From Limnoperna fortunei (taxonomy: Eukaryota; Mollusca; Bivalvia; Mytilida; Modiolidae): a DNA stretch of 64,000 nucleotides. The translations under genes were made by a program, and so were the position numbers. The stretch spans positions 39,412,067 through 39,476,066 of the forward strand of contig OX104120.1 in the NCBI GenBank assembly GCA_944474755.1. The letters are read 5' to 3'. Below the pieces are notes generated by a model that was not told the origin of the DNA, ran no database searches, and was given only the letters and a program-made list of their open reading frames with translations. Of this stretch, positions 22,390 through 34,999 are shown piece after piece. How positions within the stretch are numbered: position 1 is the stretch's first letter; every line of letters starts with the position of its first letter.

Positions 22390-25010
22390 CTTTTCATTAG
22401 TTATTTAATTTGATAAGAAAAAGGCTTTTAAAAATTTTGTTATGTTATATTACGTAATGTATTTCATCGCTTAAATTGTATTTCTTGGATTATTTCGTGA
22501 TTTATATGTCAAGCTTCGTAATTTTTTATGCATTCTTATTTTAACATGATAAAGTGTATATTTTTCGTTTTCTTTTATTAGTTACTTAGATATTTGACAA
22601 TAAAAGTGCATTTTTAGATTTTGTTTAACGCGCTTGTGACCACTCATTCAGAAAACTTATTTCTGGATTATTTCATAATTTATAAGGTAGAAAATGGAAC
22701 CTTTACGCAGAAAATTAGTCAATCTTGAACATTAAATTTAATTTCCCTGGGTTTTGTTTATTGACGGTTTCGAAATCCCAAACTCTCGTGAACGATTCGT
22801 GTGTGGTAGTGGTGGTTTTAGGGAGGGGGCAGAGACATTGTTTTTTTTATATTTTAAATTCTGAACATTTTATAAAGTTCTTAGCAATGTGTATGCACAT
22901 GAATGCTAGTTTGACGTTTAAAATACATTTAATTGCAAATATTTTGAAACAATTTTAATTACAGTAAAATTAAATCAATAGAAATTGTAACTTGTCGGTA
23001 TGTGTTCTTTGATTTCCGAGGACGCGATAACTGCCGATCTTACATTCACATTTGTCTATATTTGCTTCCCTTTACAGCATATGATGAAATTTTAAATAAA
23101 ACAAATTAAAAAAAAACTATTAAACCAAATGGGATACACCTATAACATATAAATCGAACATCTCTGGATATGGGTTTAACCCATATCTTTTCTTGTTATG
23201 ATAATTTTTAAAGCGACATGCATTATTTGTAAGTAGCAGAGAGACGAATATTTTAATTATAGTCGAATTGTGATACCTCAAACATGGTTTGCTCGAACAC
23301 CATTGACTTATATTACTTTTTGAATGCGACTGATTAGACTGATCGCTGACGGTTACCAATGTAATGACAGATTCATAAATTTGGACGGATTATTCGTCAG
23401 CATCAGTCGGCGATCCGTCAGCATTCAGTTATCAATCAGTCAGTGTTGCGTATACGGCCGGTTCAACTGCTGAAGATGCATAATTTTGTACAAAATGCAC
23501 ATATATTTATATATCTTTGATTAAAAGAATAACGTAAAAAAAATTGTTAGAAAACTTTTCTAGAAAAATGTTCCCGAAATCAAGATTGATGAAAGGAATA
23601 TCGCTCGCCTCAAAAAAGTCAAGCTTATTTACTTATTAACTTATTGACAACAGAAGAATTCGGAGGAAATTTTATTGCAAAACGGGTTGTTACACATGTA
23701 TAATCCATAAGTAAGTCATCTCAGAAATAATGATTACTAATTGAAATTATAATGTTAATTCTTTACATCCACACTACATAGTGACTGCGTGTACTTTGAA
23801 CTTTTCGATATCACGTGACTGAACATGCCAGAGCGACAACATATACCAGGTTGGTGTATACGTACGCAGTTTATTTAATTTGTATGTTCTAATTTGTTTA
23901 ACTTGACTTTAATTAAATCAACACAACACCTGTTTACAGCTCGCGAATCCTGCAATTAAAGGCAATACACATCAATTATTAGGTATAACACACTAGACAG
24001 CTGACAAGTAGACAGGCACGATTTAAACTCGGACATTATCTGTTTATTGTTTGTATATACAAAAATACAATTTAAATACTATGTCGGCGGGTAGAGGGCG
24101 TCGCTCGCCGCTGCACTATCGTTAAGTTTCGAATTTTTATTTTACAAGAAACATGCCATTTATTACTATTAGGATGTGGGCTGAAATTCACATGTTTTAA
24201 AACCTTCGTGCGACATGAAACTCTAAAAATGTTATCATATAATATTTAACTAGACACACAAATCCATAACCGATCAATAGACATATATTACACACATCTG
24301 TAAACACACAACAAAACCACGTGTTCATACACTGTAATTTAAAACCTTTAACTACATATGCGGATGAAATTTAACAGGACTTCGACACCCACTGGTAAGA
24401 TATTCCTTCTTTATTTGTTTTGTTCTGCTCGAACATTTTCATTTATTCAGAACATAAACACGTGATTAAAAATATGATTGCCATTTAAACATGTTAAAGC
24501 ACAACCCTGCATTACTGAACAACTACTTGCTAATTACCAAAAAATGACTTGTTAAGTAGAACAATCCTTTTACCAGGTGTCGTTTATTTCTAATAACGTA
24601 AACAACAACAAAAAAACAAAAAACAAACAAAAAACAAAACAAAACAAAACAAACATGCTGCACAACATGTTATAAAAATAACATCGTAAACAAAATGTGA
24701 CCGATATTATGCTTAGTTGTAACACCGGTACAACTCGAATGTTTGTTTGTTTTTTTTTTTTTTTTTTGCTTTTCTTAATTATTTTTTGAACACTTTTCAT
24801 TTGGCAATTATGTTTTTTAATTATTGAACTTGTTGACATTTGAGATATTGCTTGACCGGTTTTAATGTGTATAATTAAATCCCTGACGCTTCTTGTCGGA
24901 CGCCCTATAGTGATAAGTCTGGTTGAAACTGATCGTGTACGGGCTATAACTTTTCTATTTTTGATGTATGCTTTTGATATTTAGGCATGTGTGATAATTA
25001 CAAGAGGGGC
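22390..25010. other. Non-coding stretch
   Basis: No supportable exon. It contains short simple-sequence runs (AAAAC repeats near 24605-24650, poly-T near 24751-24768) and a short repeat of CAGTCAG/CGTCAGCAT type near 23395-23445. Confidence 0.4.
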
Positions 25011-25011
25011 C

Positions 25012-25074
25012 TCTTTTAAGACGTGCTGCTCGGGCGTTAAACACCATTAATCAATCAATCAATCTTTTAAGACG
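25012..25074 (+). mobile_element. 39-bp 5'-truncated SINE insertion with 12-bp TSD
   Basis: TCTTTTAAGACG occurs at 25012-25023 and exactly again at 25063-25074. Between them is only the SINE 3' end: GGGCGTTAAACACCATTAAT and three copies of CAAT. This is the signature of target-primed insertion with extreme 5' truncation. Confidence 0.8.
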
Positions 25075-25560
25075 ATGCGTCGTATGCTATGGTTGATGAC
25101 CTTTGACTTCAAGGTCAGCAGGGCCCACAGAGATGGATACCTTCTCACTGTTATCTAGTTTGTTTTAATATAAGTACACCACTATTGTGATATACTTTGA
25201 CTTTCACGACTTTATACAATTAATACATGTATATATAAAGAAACAAATAGACAAGTACATAAGGTCCTTAAAATTACAGATTTTAACTTACATGTGGGTA
25301 TCCTTACATATAACATCCAAAAAGTGTTACTATTACAATTTATTATTGACTGCAGTAAGAAAAAGGCCAATATTTGTCTACAAAAAAAACCACATAACTG
25401 AACATACTGGAAGGTTTTACAATGCTTGACCCATAGAACTGCCCAGCGCGTCCCCAAATGGAGGACCTAAATGGGTAACGTTTTTGGAGAGTGTCACTAT
25501 TCTTGCACGATAAAGACCCATTTTGTTGATTAAATTAATCGTCTCTACTCAATATTCATA

Positions 25561-25740
25561 CTGTTTGTTTGTTTGAAAGTAATCAGCAATTTTTCAGCTA
25601 TATTATGGCGTCCAGTTTTTATTGGGGGGGGGGGTAGGAAAACTGGCAATCCTTGTCAATTAAGATTGGAGTCGAGTACACTCCGCCTGCATTGAGAATC
25701 GAAACCGCAATCTTAGTGTTGACAGACCAAGTGGTCTCAT
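25561..25740 (-). mobile_element. Truncated tRNA-derived SINE
   Basis: Reverse-oriented relative of the SINE at 14576-14840. It shares CTGGCAATCCTTGTCAATTA and GATTGGAGTCGAGTACAC, the B-box-like end near 25700 and the TGTTTGTTTG tail. A G run (about 25625-25635) replaces part of the body and the head is truncated. It lies about 140 bp 5' of the esterase start codon. Confidence 0.8.
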
Positions 25741-25882
25741 ACTTTTTACAGTGGCAGTCAAAATTTCATTCCCATTCATCCATCCATCTGATTACTCCGT
25801 TTGTTATCTTGTTTTTATCTTGAATATAGTTCAAATATTACTCGCAGGACGTCAAGGTAAATTTATAATTTGTAGATTTGCA

Positions 25883-28800
25883 ATGGCATACAGATTGGTA
25901 TTCACCACACTTGCCGTCTTTGTTATTGGCTATTATTTTTATATACCTATACCCCCGGATGCTGCGGAACCATGGAAACTACACGTATCTGCAGTGGTTT
26001 TAAGGATAGTAGACGACGTGGTGAGTACAAATAAAACATTTAAAAACAATTTATTTTTAAGCACAAACATAATCCACGTGATGCAGACAACCAGTAGCAT
26101 TTAAACCAATAAAATGGTACTTATTGCTTTGTCGTGTCCCAGGAATTATCTGGAGACTGTATAATAATTCATATTGCAACTCTTAAGTTTAGTTTAAATT
26201 AATGATAAATCTGAATTGTAGCGGCTTGCTGTCGGTGACAATTTGTATATATGACGTAGGCAATATTATACCATTGCCTCATTTCAGTCAACAATAGCCG
26301 ATCTGCTTGGTTTCTCACGGGTAAATGCAACAAGAGCTACATTTGATGCCGTTCTTCATGCAACAAAGTATCTCCAGCCTGAGTTGGACAGAGTAAAGGT
26401 TTGTTATTTTAAGTTATTTGTTAATTTAGTACTTTTATAATTTTTTCCAGCAATGGGAAATTTCAGCCAATTTCAGTTTGGTGTACATGGTTATTTAACA
26501 GAAAAGTGTATTCCAACCGGCACTAACTGTGCACCATCTTTTGCCTATTTGCCCTACATTCATTTGAAGCAGACGTCTTACAAACGTTTTGATAAAAAAA
26601 CGCAAGTCCTTTAATTTTAACATCCGTTACTATGACTAAACAATCTTCGATTTAGTAATTTTCTTCATTGATCCAAATGAGGTCGAGATTAAGGACATCA
26701 AAGACATTAAAAGGTCCGCTTCATGTGTGAATTTTCTCGGAAATGACACTCAAGGTAGGCTTTCTACTAAACTATACGACAAACATGATGACTTTAACTT
26801 TCCAGTTGTCAGCTTTCCCTTCTTTAGCAGCAAACATAACAACCGCTCTGGAATATGGAGTTTACAGAAACGTTACTCCATAGCTGGTGGAGAATCACGA
26901 TTTCTTTGATTGATCTATACGATTAATAAGAAAACTGCAAACTCAGGGTTTTATTGCACAGATGCAGGTTGTTATCTTCATTGAAACAATCCTATGGAAG
27001 ACATCATGTTTTGTTGAAAAATACGCGATATCGGTCTCAAATGTGTACAGTAGGTTTGCTTTCTATATTCCTTAACTAGACTTGCTTTACAATGGAATCG
27101 ACACGACGGGTGTGTTTAACAGGCAGGGACATCGTACTCTTCCGGAGCATCCGAGTTCACTCATTTTTAAGAGTTCGTGTTGACTTTCGTTTGTGTGTTG
27201 TTTTGTTCTGTGTTATTGTGTGTCCCATGGTTTTGTATGAGTGTTTTTGGCTAGGATTGCCCCTTTTAGTATACTATTTGTTATTTAGTTTTACAGAAGA
27301 TGGTACAATTTTTGATAATTGACTTTCCCTGCAACCTTGAAATTTCACAGAAAGATGGAACACATGTTAAATTTGTGCATTTGATTTCGTCAGATGAATG
27401 CTCAATAGGGTTCAGATCTCGAATCAAAGCCGGAAAATCTATAACATTGACATTGTTCTTTTTAATGGATCTTGTGTTGCTCTTGCTGTTATTCTGGAAT
27501 GTCTTTTTTGGTGACTTGTGAAATTGGCATGATATGAGATCTCAAGATGTCGATGTATCGGGCAGCTGTTACACTAGCTACAATAATGTAGCTCCTTATA
27601 ATTTTTTTTTTGGACGGAGCTACAAAGAGGTCCCATTACTCGTAATGGAGCAAGCCGGGAGTGATTCACACCCGGGGGTTTTATGCATATAAGACGCGAT
27701 TTTACTGTTTCCCTAAATTGCTACATACTTTTTAATGTCTGTGAAGTTTAACTGATATTTCTACAACATCTAATTCGTTAGTTTTACACTGTATTCGTAA
27801 TCATGGCATTGTTATTCTAGAAGTGCGTAATTTCTGAATCGATTTAGTAAAAATTCATCCGGATCAAGTTTTTTTCCGGCTTTATTGCGTTAGCTGGGAT
27901 CAAAGTTTTACCGATACGATTCTACAATTCTACACTCCACAATTTCAATCTTGTCAACAATGCCATGATTACGAAAAAGTGTTAAAATTATTTAATTAGA
28001 CATTATAGAAATGTCAACTGAACGGCGGAGAAAGGAAAAATATAAATTAAACAAAAATATCAGTTTAAACGCGGAAAATATGTATAAATCTCAAGTGTGT
28101 TTTTGCTCCATTATGAGTAATGGGACCTCTTTGTAGCTCCGTCCAAAAAAAATTAAACAAAAATAAGGAGCTACATTATTGTAGCTTATGTAACACCACT
28201 GCCTCTTCCAAAGTGAAGGTTCGGAAGGATAACTTTACTGTTTTACCTTTACTCAGTTTACACCCTGACCCAATTCCACCTCATACCTTTAGATCACCTC
28301 AAGCTTCCCTTTCAGGATATAACTGTCTTCAAAACGTTTTCCACACTCTTGTTCTGCATCTACTTTAGATATGCAGTAATGACGTTTTTTCAGATGTAAC
28401 GCCATTGCTGATTACGCCAATGTCGCTGCAAATCCCATTGTAGACGTGCCTGTCGGAGTCGGGGTGTGAAAACAGGTCCTTTGCGGGACTACGACCTATG
28501 ATGTACGACGTATTAGGATATATATATATTTCGCTTGTGTGTTCCGACATTAGGCTGTGCTGTTTCAGTAGCTGTGGTTAACCGAATAATCAAATATGGT
28601 AACGGCGAGGGGTAGTAACTTGTGGTCTACCACCCCGTGACTGGTAATGTTTGCTGTTTTCTGGTATCCGTAGACGCTAATTGGTGTGTGTTGCACAGTT
28701 GAAGTAGATTACCCAGCATGCAGTCTACCAATGGCTTTAATGTCTGTATTGGACTCAATTTGGTATTCGCTGCTGTGTAAGAACTGATACTGACATTCAT

Positions 28801-31800
28801 CAAGTTTGTTATGCTTTTTATACCCATACCTTACTATAACGTTTGTTTCAATTAAATCTTGTATTATCAAAATTAAAAAAAAAATAATGCGTTCTGGGTT
28901 TAGTATATATCTCAAATTATCAACTATGAATCTCGGGTTTATCACAAGTATACAATCATCACATGCTAATTCAGTATACATGAATAACAATGTCAGACGA
29001 AAGTAAAGGTACTCCTTGTATAGTGATTTTTGGGAGTGTAAGTTAAATCGTAATATACTTATTCTAATTTTAAGAAAATGAATACTTCCATTTTGCCAAG
29101 AAATGTTTTATTTAAGTCACAAACGATCTGGAAAACTGTTTTTTATTAACTTTTAACTTTATTATTTATGTCCATGCAGTTTGGTCATACAAGATGCATA
29201 AAATACATCAATTGGTAGTTGATTAAATTTATAGTTTTGCGAGAAATAATTTTTAAATTGTGTAAACTCTGCTTTTATTGATCTTTTTTTACTATTGTCC
29301 CACATTTCAGTCTACCGAAGACAATTTCGATGGGATTAAAGTACGTATATACCGACCACAGGTGTCCACAAACAAATTACTTCCTGGTGTGGTGTACATT
29401 CACGGAGGAGGCTGGACGTTGTTCAATATCGGTAAGATTATTGCAAAAGCGACTTAGTACAACTATTCTCTATCTATATGTTACAGTGAATATTTATATA
29501 TCTAGGCGCATAACCAGTCGAAACGATGACATTGGTCTAAGGCCCAGACGTTCCTAATTATTTTAAATCCTAAAATTTTATGTTTTTAAATTTCATTTCG
29601 GATCTGCATGTACTGTACATATCTATAATATAACCAAATTAGAATTGGCAAAAAAATTTTGAACCTCAACTATTGTTGAATAATTGTATAGTGCAAAAGC
29701 TAGTCAGCCTTTCTCTAATATTAACGTATCGACTTTTCAGCAGCCGAGATTAACCACATAACAGTCTACCCCTTGTTAGTTTGGTTTATCATATTGCAGT
29801 TAATTCAAAATCACTAGCAATCAATGCTTTCAAGTTCATAAAAGTTTTGTTTAAAGTACTTTAATCTTTTTGGATGGCAAAAGTGTTCAGGAAAAAAAAA
29901 TCCACTAGTGGAAAGTGTGGAAATTAACCGGCAATTAAGTATTTTTTGCGAGCATTTGATAACCTTTGGACGTGATGATCTATTTTCGGGGGTTTTTGCT
30001 TCACCTTCGGGTCGTCATCGGAATTTGTAATTTTAATAGGTTTGTTTTTCTATCATATAGTTTTTTATCATTAATATTAACATAACGTCAGTGTAATATA
30101 TGGCTCAAGTTGTAACCCACTTGTATATATTGTAGTCATATATCAGCTTAGACCAAACTTACAACTTACTACAGTTAGGTGCAGACAACATTTCACCATT
30201 TAAACAATCCTTGACTCTCTATATATGTAAGCTTTTCCTTATAATCGTGTTTTATTACAACTTTGAACTAAACCTGACCAAAACAGCTCTATAACAGAAA
30301 TGTTTCTAGCTTCTCATCTCTAAAACAGTTGTCTTGTCCGTTCAAAACATAATCCTTAACTGAGCTGTCTTATACCAGAACAATTTTGTTTACAACAGCC
30401 CTATAACCCCCTTTCAAGGTGCGTTTGTGGGATGTTACAGCTGGCCGTTTTTTACATTCATTTAAATTTTGAAATGTACGGCAATGATAAACTAGTTAAA
30501 AAAGCAATAACGACTTCATTTTGCAGACATTAACAATGTCATTAAGCATATGTAATGCTGATGACCAAATTTTTTCAGCACCAGGCACACTCTTGAGGGC
30601 AAACGTTAGTAAAAAAAACTAATACAACACACCACATGTGCATTTAAACAAAATGAATCCGTTATATGCACAGCTGACAATGACGGTGTTAAAATGTAAA
30701 AATTTAAAAGTTGTTTGTTTTTTTCCAGATGTATACGACCCATTTACGAGAGCACTTGCAATCAAGACGGACGCAGTGGTTGTTTCAGTGGAGTAATTAA
30801 TTTTTTTCCACACTAAGACTGTAGGTTCATAAAGTTCTACAAATATAAGCGGAGTATGATCCGACAAAAAGACTGCAGTGTCTTTCACAAAATGTTGTAA
30901 GTGTAAAATACATCGTAAGTGCTGACGTCACAATGGATTTCCCTTTGATCTTCCAACACTGACGATGGATTTTACACTTACGACTATTTGTGAAATGGAC
31001 TCCGCGTAAAATCTTGCAAGATCAAAGGGAATTGCATTGTGACGTCAGCACTTGTACAGCAGTTTTCGAGTTTGTAAGATTTAACTTACGTTTTAAATAT
31101 CAGATTTTCTAAACTTTAAAGAAAAATATACACATGTATAAATAATACATGTGTCATTGACTCGAATAAGATCCGTACACAAGAGCAACATATTTAACCG
31201 GAACTATTTCTTTCTTTTAATTTTTACCATTTATTAAAATTTTTTGCCTTTAACTTTCTATTCAGTATCCAATCACTGTCGTGTTATGGGTTAATGAGAA
31301 AATGTGGTAAGTCCGTACCATTTTGTTGATAATTTTTATTTTGTTTGAATAGCTACAGACTGGCACCGGAACACATTTTTCCAGCGGCATTTGAGGACTG
31401 CGTTAAGGCGACGCTATTTTTCTTACAAAATGCAGCTAAGTTTGGCGTTGATGCAACAAAGATTGGTGTAGCGGGTAAATAAACTATCTTAATATATTAG
31501 CAATTTTATTTCAAAATATTACCTGGTATGCAAAGATGGGATGAAAACCAGCCACACATTCCTGAAAGGAATCCCCAATCCAAGGACACCAAGAATATCG
31601 TGATACATTTACAATTTTTAGGCCAGTCATGATGATCGAGTATAAATTTTGCGAGCGCAGAAAGAGGTTGAAATTGAGGGTCTTTCAAACTACATGTACA
31701 GAGATAGGAGTAGCACCCAGGAAAATACTCGTACGGTCGGTTAAAATAATGGCACGGTCGGTTAAGGGTCGACAACCCGTTTACCGTGAATGATTAAACA

Positions 31801-33417
31801 TAGTGATTTTCCATGTGCTATTCTTTGTCACTTACTAAATTGCACTCGAAATCGTGACAGTTGCTGTTTTATATTAAATGTTATTTAAAAAGTTTGATTT
31901 GTGTTGAACGTTTCTCACGAATTAAATAGTTTATGTAATGAAGTTCCGTCATTTTTATTTCAATTAACCAAAAAAAAATGGTGCGGTTTTTCGAACCAGC
32001 AATTTAAAATGATATTGTCGGATCTGTACCGGCCGACCGAACAGCTTGCTACGCCTATGAAGTATATTATTTGACAATTTGAATGTGAAAATGAATAAAT
32101 CATTTTTAGAGGAGTTTAAAATTGCAATAAATCATTTTAAGAGGAGTACAATATTGTGATGCGTCACCAGATAATGACATGACAAATACATACCCTATTT
32201 AATTACATGTCCTAACTCACAACCGAGTACTAAATATGGTTCGAGTTGGAAGTAATGACACGGGTAATGCGACTGCTTATTTTAATATTTGTTTGTTTGT
32301 TTGTTCAAATGGTGTTTAACGCCACTTTCATCATTTTTTTGCTATATCATGGCGTATATATTTTTTTTTTTTGGGGGGGGGGGGGGGTGGCGGGAAGCCG
32401 GAGTACCCGGAGAAAACCAACTTCGCGCGGTAGGAAAACTGCCAATCTTTGTCAATTAAGATTGGAGTCGAGTACAGCCTGCTTGCTGTGAAAATCGAAC
32501 CGGCAATCACAGTGTTGATAGACCACGTGATCAATAGTAGGCGAACTACCTTAACCACTTGGCCACCGAGTCCCCTATTTAAATACTAGCCAAATACTTT
32601 TTTTTAAAAAAATACCTAAATATACTCGAACCCGTTCTCGTGTACAACATGTAGTGTTGTGGGATAACAGTAATATAGAATATTTACAATACATGTTGCT
32701 GTGGGGATTTCATTGTTTTCTGTTTGCTTGTGCATGTTTGATAAACGTTTCACCTTTTTAGGCGACAGTGCTGGCGGTAATCTTGCCATGGCAGTGTCTT
32801 TATACTTAGGGAAAGAAAACATACAACCAAAGCTTAATTTCCAGGGACTGATTTATCCAGCTTTACAAGCACTGGATTATAATCTGTCATCTTATCAAGA
32901 ATTTGATATGCCAATGCGAACAACATATACTCTAGTAACAAAGATTGGTACGATATATTATTATAATTTATATGGTTTCGGAGGACTTCAGTATTCCCGG
33001 TATTTTTATGATAATTCTCATACCACACGTGAAACAAAAAAGAAGTATCGCAAACATGTAGATCCGGGTACTTTGCCATGGCAATATAAAGTTGATTACA
33101 ATGACGAAAACTCTAGTGGAAATGAAGAAATAGCGAATAAAATATCACAAGTAATTTTTAATCCATATTTTGCTCCGTTGATGGCAACAGATGAAGAATT
33201 AAAGCTTCTACCTAAGACCTATTTAATAACAGCACAGTATGACGGATTAAGAGATGAAGGAATGATTTTGGGTAATAGACTAAGAGGTGTTAATCATCCT
33301 CTAGTGTATAAACACTGGGACGGAGTAGACCATGGTTTTATGATTGTCTCGTTTTATGAATCTTATTGGGCAGGTCTACAACATTTCTCCTCATATATTA
33401 AAGAAATGAGTAAATGA
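25883..33417 (+). CDS. AADAC-like: Arylacetamide deacetylase-like esterase (6 exons)
   Basis: Exons: 25883-26020, 26288-26398, 29311-29431, 30729-30792, 31353-31474 and 32762-33417, total 1212 nt and 403 residues. All introns have GT/AG ends and phases are consistent (0, 0, 1, 2, 1). The start [20 protein letters not shown] is a signal-anchor helix, as in ER-membrane AADAC/NCEH1 proteins. The oxyanion-hole motif HGGGW is at 114-118, the nucleophile Ser188 in GDSAGG, Asp346 in YDGLRDEG and His376 in DHGF. These are the full triad of the hormone-sensitive-lipase family, at positions close to vertebrate AADAC (about 399 residues). Members hydrolyse acylglycerols, cholesteryl esters and arylacetamides on the ER lumenal side. 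Substrate cannot be told from sequence. No break is visible, so it is probably functional. Introns 2, 4 and 5 carry mobile elements. Confidence 0.95.
26650..26909 (+). pseudogene. Retroelement reverse-transcriptase C-terminal fragment (AADAC intron 2)
   Basis: Same family as 14120-14395: EVEIKD, then [20 protein letters not shown], then a degenerate remainder. It is sense-oriented in intron 2 of the esterase gene. No catalytic motif remains. Confidence 0.65.
27080..27300 (+). repeat. Retroelement 3' tail relic
   Basis: The phrases ACGACGGGTGTGTTTAACAG, CAGGGACATCGTACTC and CCGGAGCATCCGAGTTCAC, followed by T-rich sequence, match the tail family also seen at 41180-41370 (plus) and 13395-13600 (minus). 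It probably belongs to the same element as the fragment at 26650. Confidence 0.5.
27567..28195. mobile_element. 629-bp foldback transposon (AADAC intron 2)
   Basis: Long terminal inverted repeats of about 75 bp: AGCTACAATAATGTAGCTCC, GGACGGAGCTACAAAGAGGT and CCCATTACTCGTAATGG on the left, with complements on the right. The outermost bases are TGTTAC and GTAACA. The interior is also a decayed inverted repeat (GTAATCATGGCATTGTT against AACAATGCCATGATTAC), so the whole unit could form one imperfect hairpin. No coding capacity. Confidence 0.8.
30916..31053. mobile_element. Foldback element (AADAC intron 4)
   Basis: Arms AAGTGCTGACGTCACAATGG and onward (30917-30952) match the complement of 31018-31053 at 34 of 36 positions. 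A second, nested inverted pair GTAAGTGTAAAAT / ATTTTACACTTAC overlaps the left arm. It is likely a MITE. Confidence 0.65.
32288..32575 (-). mobile_element. Full-length tRNA-derived SINE (AADAC intron 5)
   Basis: On the minus strand it starts GGGGACTCGGTGGCCAAGTG with a good A box (TGGCCAAGTGG) and B-box-like CGGTTCGATTT, followed by the common body with GTACTCGACTCCAATCTTAA. It contains a long poly-G/poly-T junction at about 32358-32387. Imperfect TATTT(T)AA(A/T)TA flanks may be the target duplication. Confidence 0.85.
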
Positions 33418-33619
33418 TAGATATGGGTGAAGTTTTTGTTTTGTTTTTCTTTGCTCTTTGTGTTTTTCTACCAAGTGTCAAAGTGTCATAACAAATATTA
33501 TAAATATCTGTTAAATTTTTGAAAGGGCAAGTCATAACTAGCTCAGCTTGATCTTTAGATTAGGGTTATTTTCAAATATAGATTTTAAATTTGTAATGAT
33601 TGCCATTTAATGTGTGTAC

Positions 33620-33835
33620 GAGTGTGTGGCTAATGGCGTTTATATGTTTATGTAAGTTAAATCTTTATTTATGTTTATATGTATGTGTAAGTTATGCCTG
33701 TATTTATGTTTATATGCATGTTATGCCTTTATTTATGTTTATATGTAAGTTATGCCTTTATTTATGTTTATATGTATGTGTAAGTTATGCCTTTATCTAT
33801 TTTTATATATGTATGTGTAAGTTATGCCTTTTTAA
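33620..33835 (+). repeat. Minisatellite downstream of AADAC-like gene
   Basis: About six imperfect copies of a 30-40-bp unit built from TTTATTTATGTTTATATG and TAAGTTATGCC, with an optional TATGTG. It starts about 200 bp past the stop codon and may be in the 3' untranslated region. It yields a spurious repetitive open frame. Confidence 0.85.
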
Positions 33836-34250
33836 AATCCTTAATGTGATGCAACAATGGTGTCTTAACAGTATGTTAAATGTCTTATAAAAGACACCTT
33901 ATCAACGCAACATGAAGAGCATATATTCTTCTGTAGTCAATTGTTTTCCAAATTGTAAAACAAACACATAATTTTTAATTAGACGATTGTATTTCTTGAA
34001 TTGTTCTATGTAGCATTGTTTACAAAAGTGTAGAAGTCGTGTCTTGACTGGTATAAAACACTAACTATATCCAAGGTTCGATATTTTATTCACATATATA
34101 AATGCACTGTAAAATACAAATAATCATAATATAACACAAGAACGATAATTAGATCTTGCTAATCGTAAAAGCTCAAATAAGCGATCATAAGCAAACTTGG
34201 TGATTGTATGTAATATATACATGTAACAAAGAATAAGCTTAGCATAAAAC

Positions 34251-34341
34251 ACAAATACACTTACTGGACGCCATGAAATAGCTGAAAAGTTGCTGAAAGT
34301 GGCGTTAAAACACCATTCAAACAAACAAACAAATACACTTA
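34251..34341 (+). mobile_element. 5'-truncated SINE with 13-bp TSD
   Basis: The target duplication ACAAATACACTTA is at 34251-34263 and again at 34329-34341. In between lies only the 3' end of the SINE: GCCATGAAATAGCTGAAAAG, then GTGGCGTTAAAACACCATTC and an ACAA tail. Confidence 0.85.
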
Positions 34342-34479
34342 GCTTACATCACATATCGTAAGTTATGACGGCGTAAACATTTTAATGTTCATTGATTGGC
34401 ATTAATGTTTATTGGGTGGTTCTTTATAAAGTTTGAGTTTTTGGTGCTGATCAAATATTAAACATTGCTGCCAGAGCCT

Positions 34480-34975
34480 TTAATGCGTTCTGATTGGCTG
34501 AATTTAAAAAATCTTCTCCTCATAAACTGCTTGTCAGATTGATTTTCAATATTGCAGAAATGTACCTTAGATGGTCCTCTTATAAGTATGAGTTTTTTGT
34601 GCCGATCCAAAATCCAAGATGGTCGCCATCGCAGGACATATTTTAACATAGGACCCTATGGGAAAAACATACAAATAACTTCTTTTTAGAAACGGTTCCA
34701 CACTATGAAGACAAACTACGAAGAAATTAAGGTTGGATAGTTAACATAATATTTTGAGCTTTTCGAGCCAATTGCAAATTCAACATGGCTTCCAGGGTCT
34801 CTAATGCGTTCTGATTGTCTGAATTTCAAAATTCCTTTTCTCAAAAACCGTTTGACTGATTGATTTGAAATATTGCAGATATGCACATTGGATGGTCCTA
34901 ATGTGTTCTGATCGGCTGCAATTTCAAAAATCTTCTTTTAACAAACCGCATGCAGATTGATTTAAATATGGTAAC
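34480..34975. repeat. Degenerate repeat with three related segments
   Basis: The phrase AATG(C/T)GTTCTGAT starts segments at about 34483, 34802 and 34899. The last two are a near-direct tandem of about 97 bp, with TTCAAAAAT and GATTGATTT in each. No coding potential. Confidence 0.6.
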
Positions 34976-34999
34976 ATTCATAGAAACAGCATCATCATG

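Noticed and set aside
32246..32558. Open frames on both strands in AADAC intron 5
   Set aside because: They are SINE translation with a poly-G run.
33600..33890. Plus-strand frame rich in LYLCLYVCVSYA
   Set aside because: Translation of a minisatellite past the AADAC-like stop codon.
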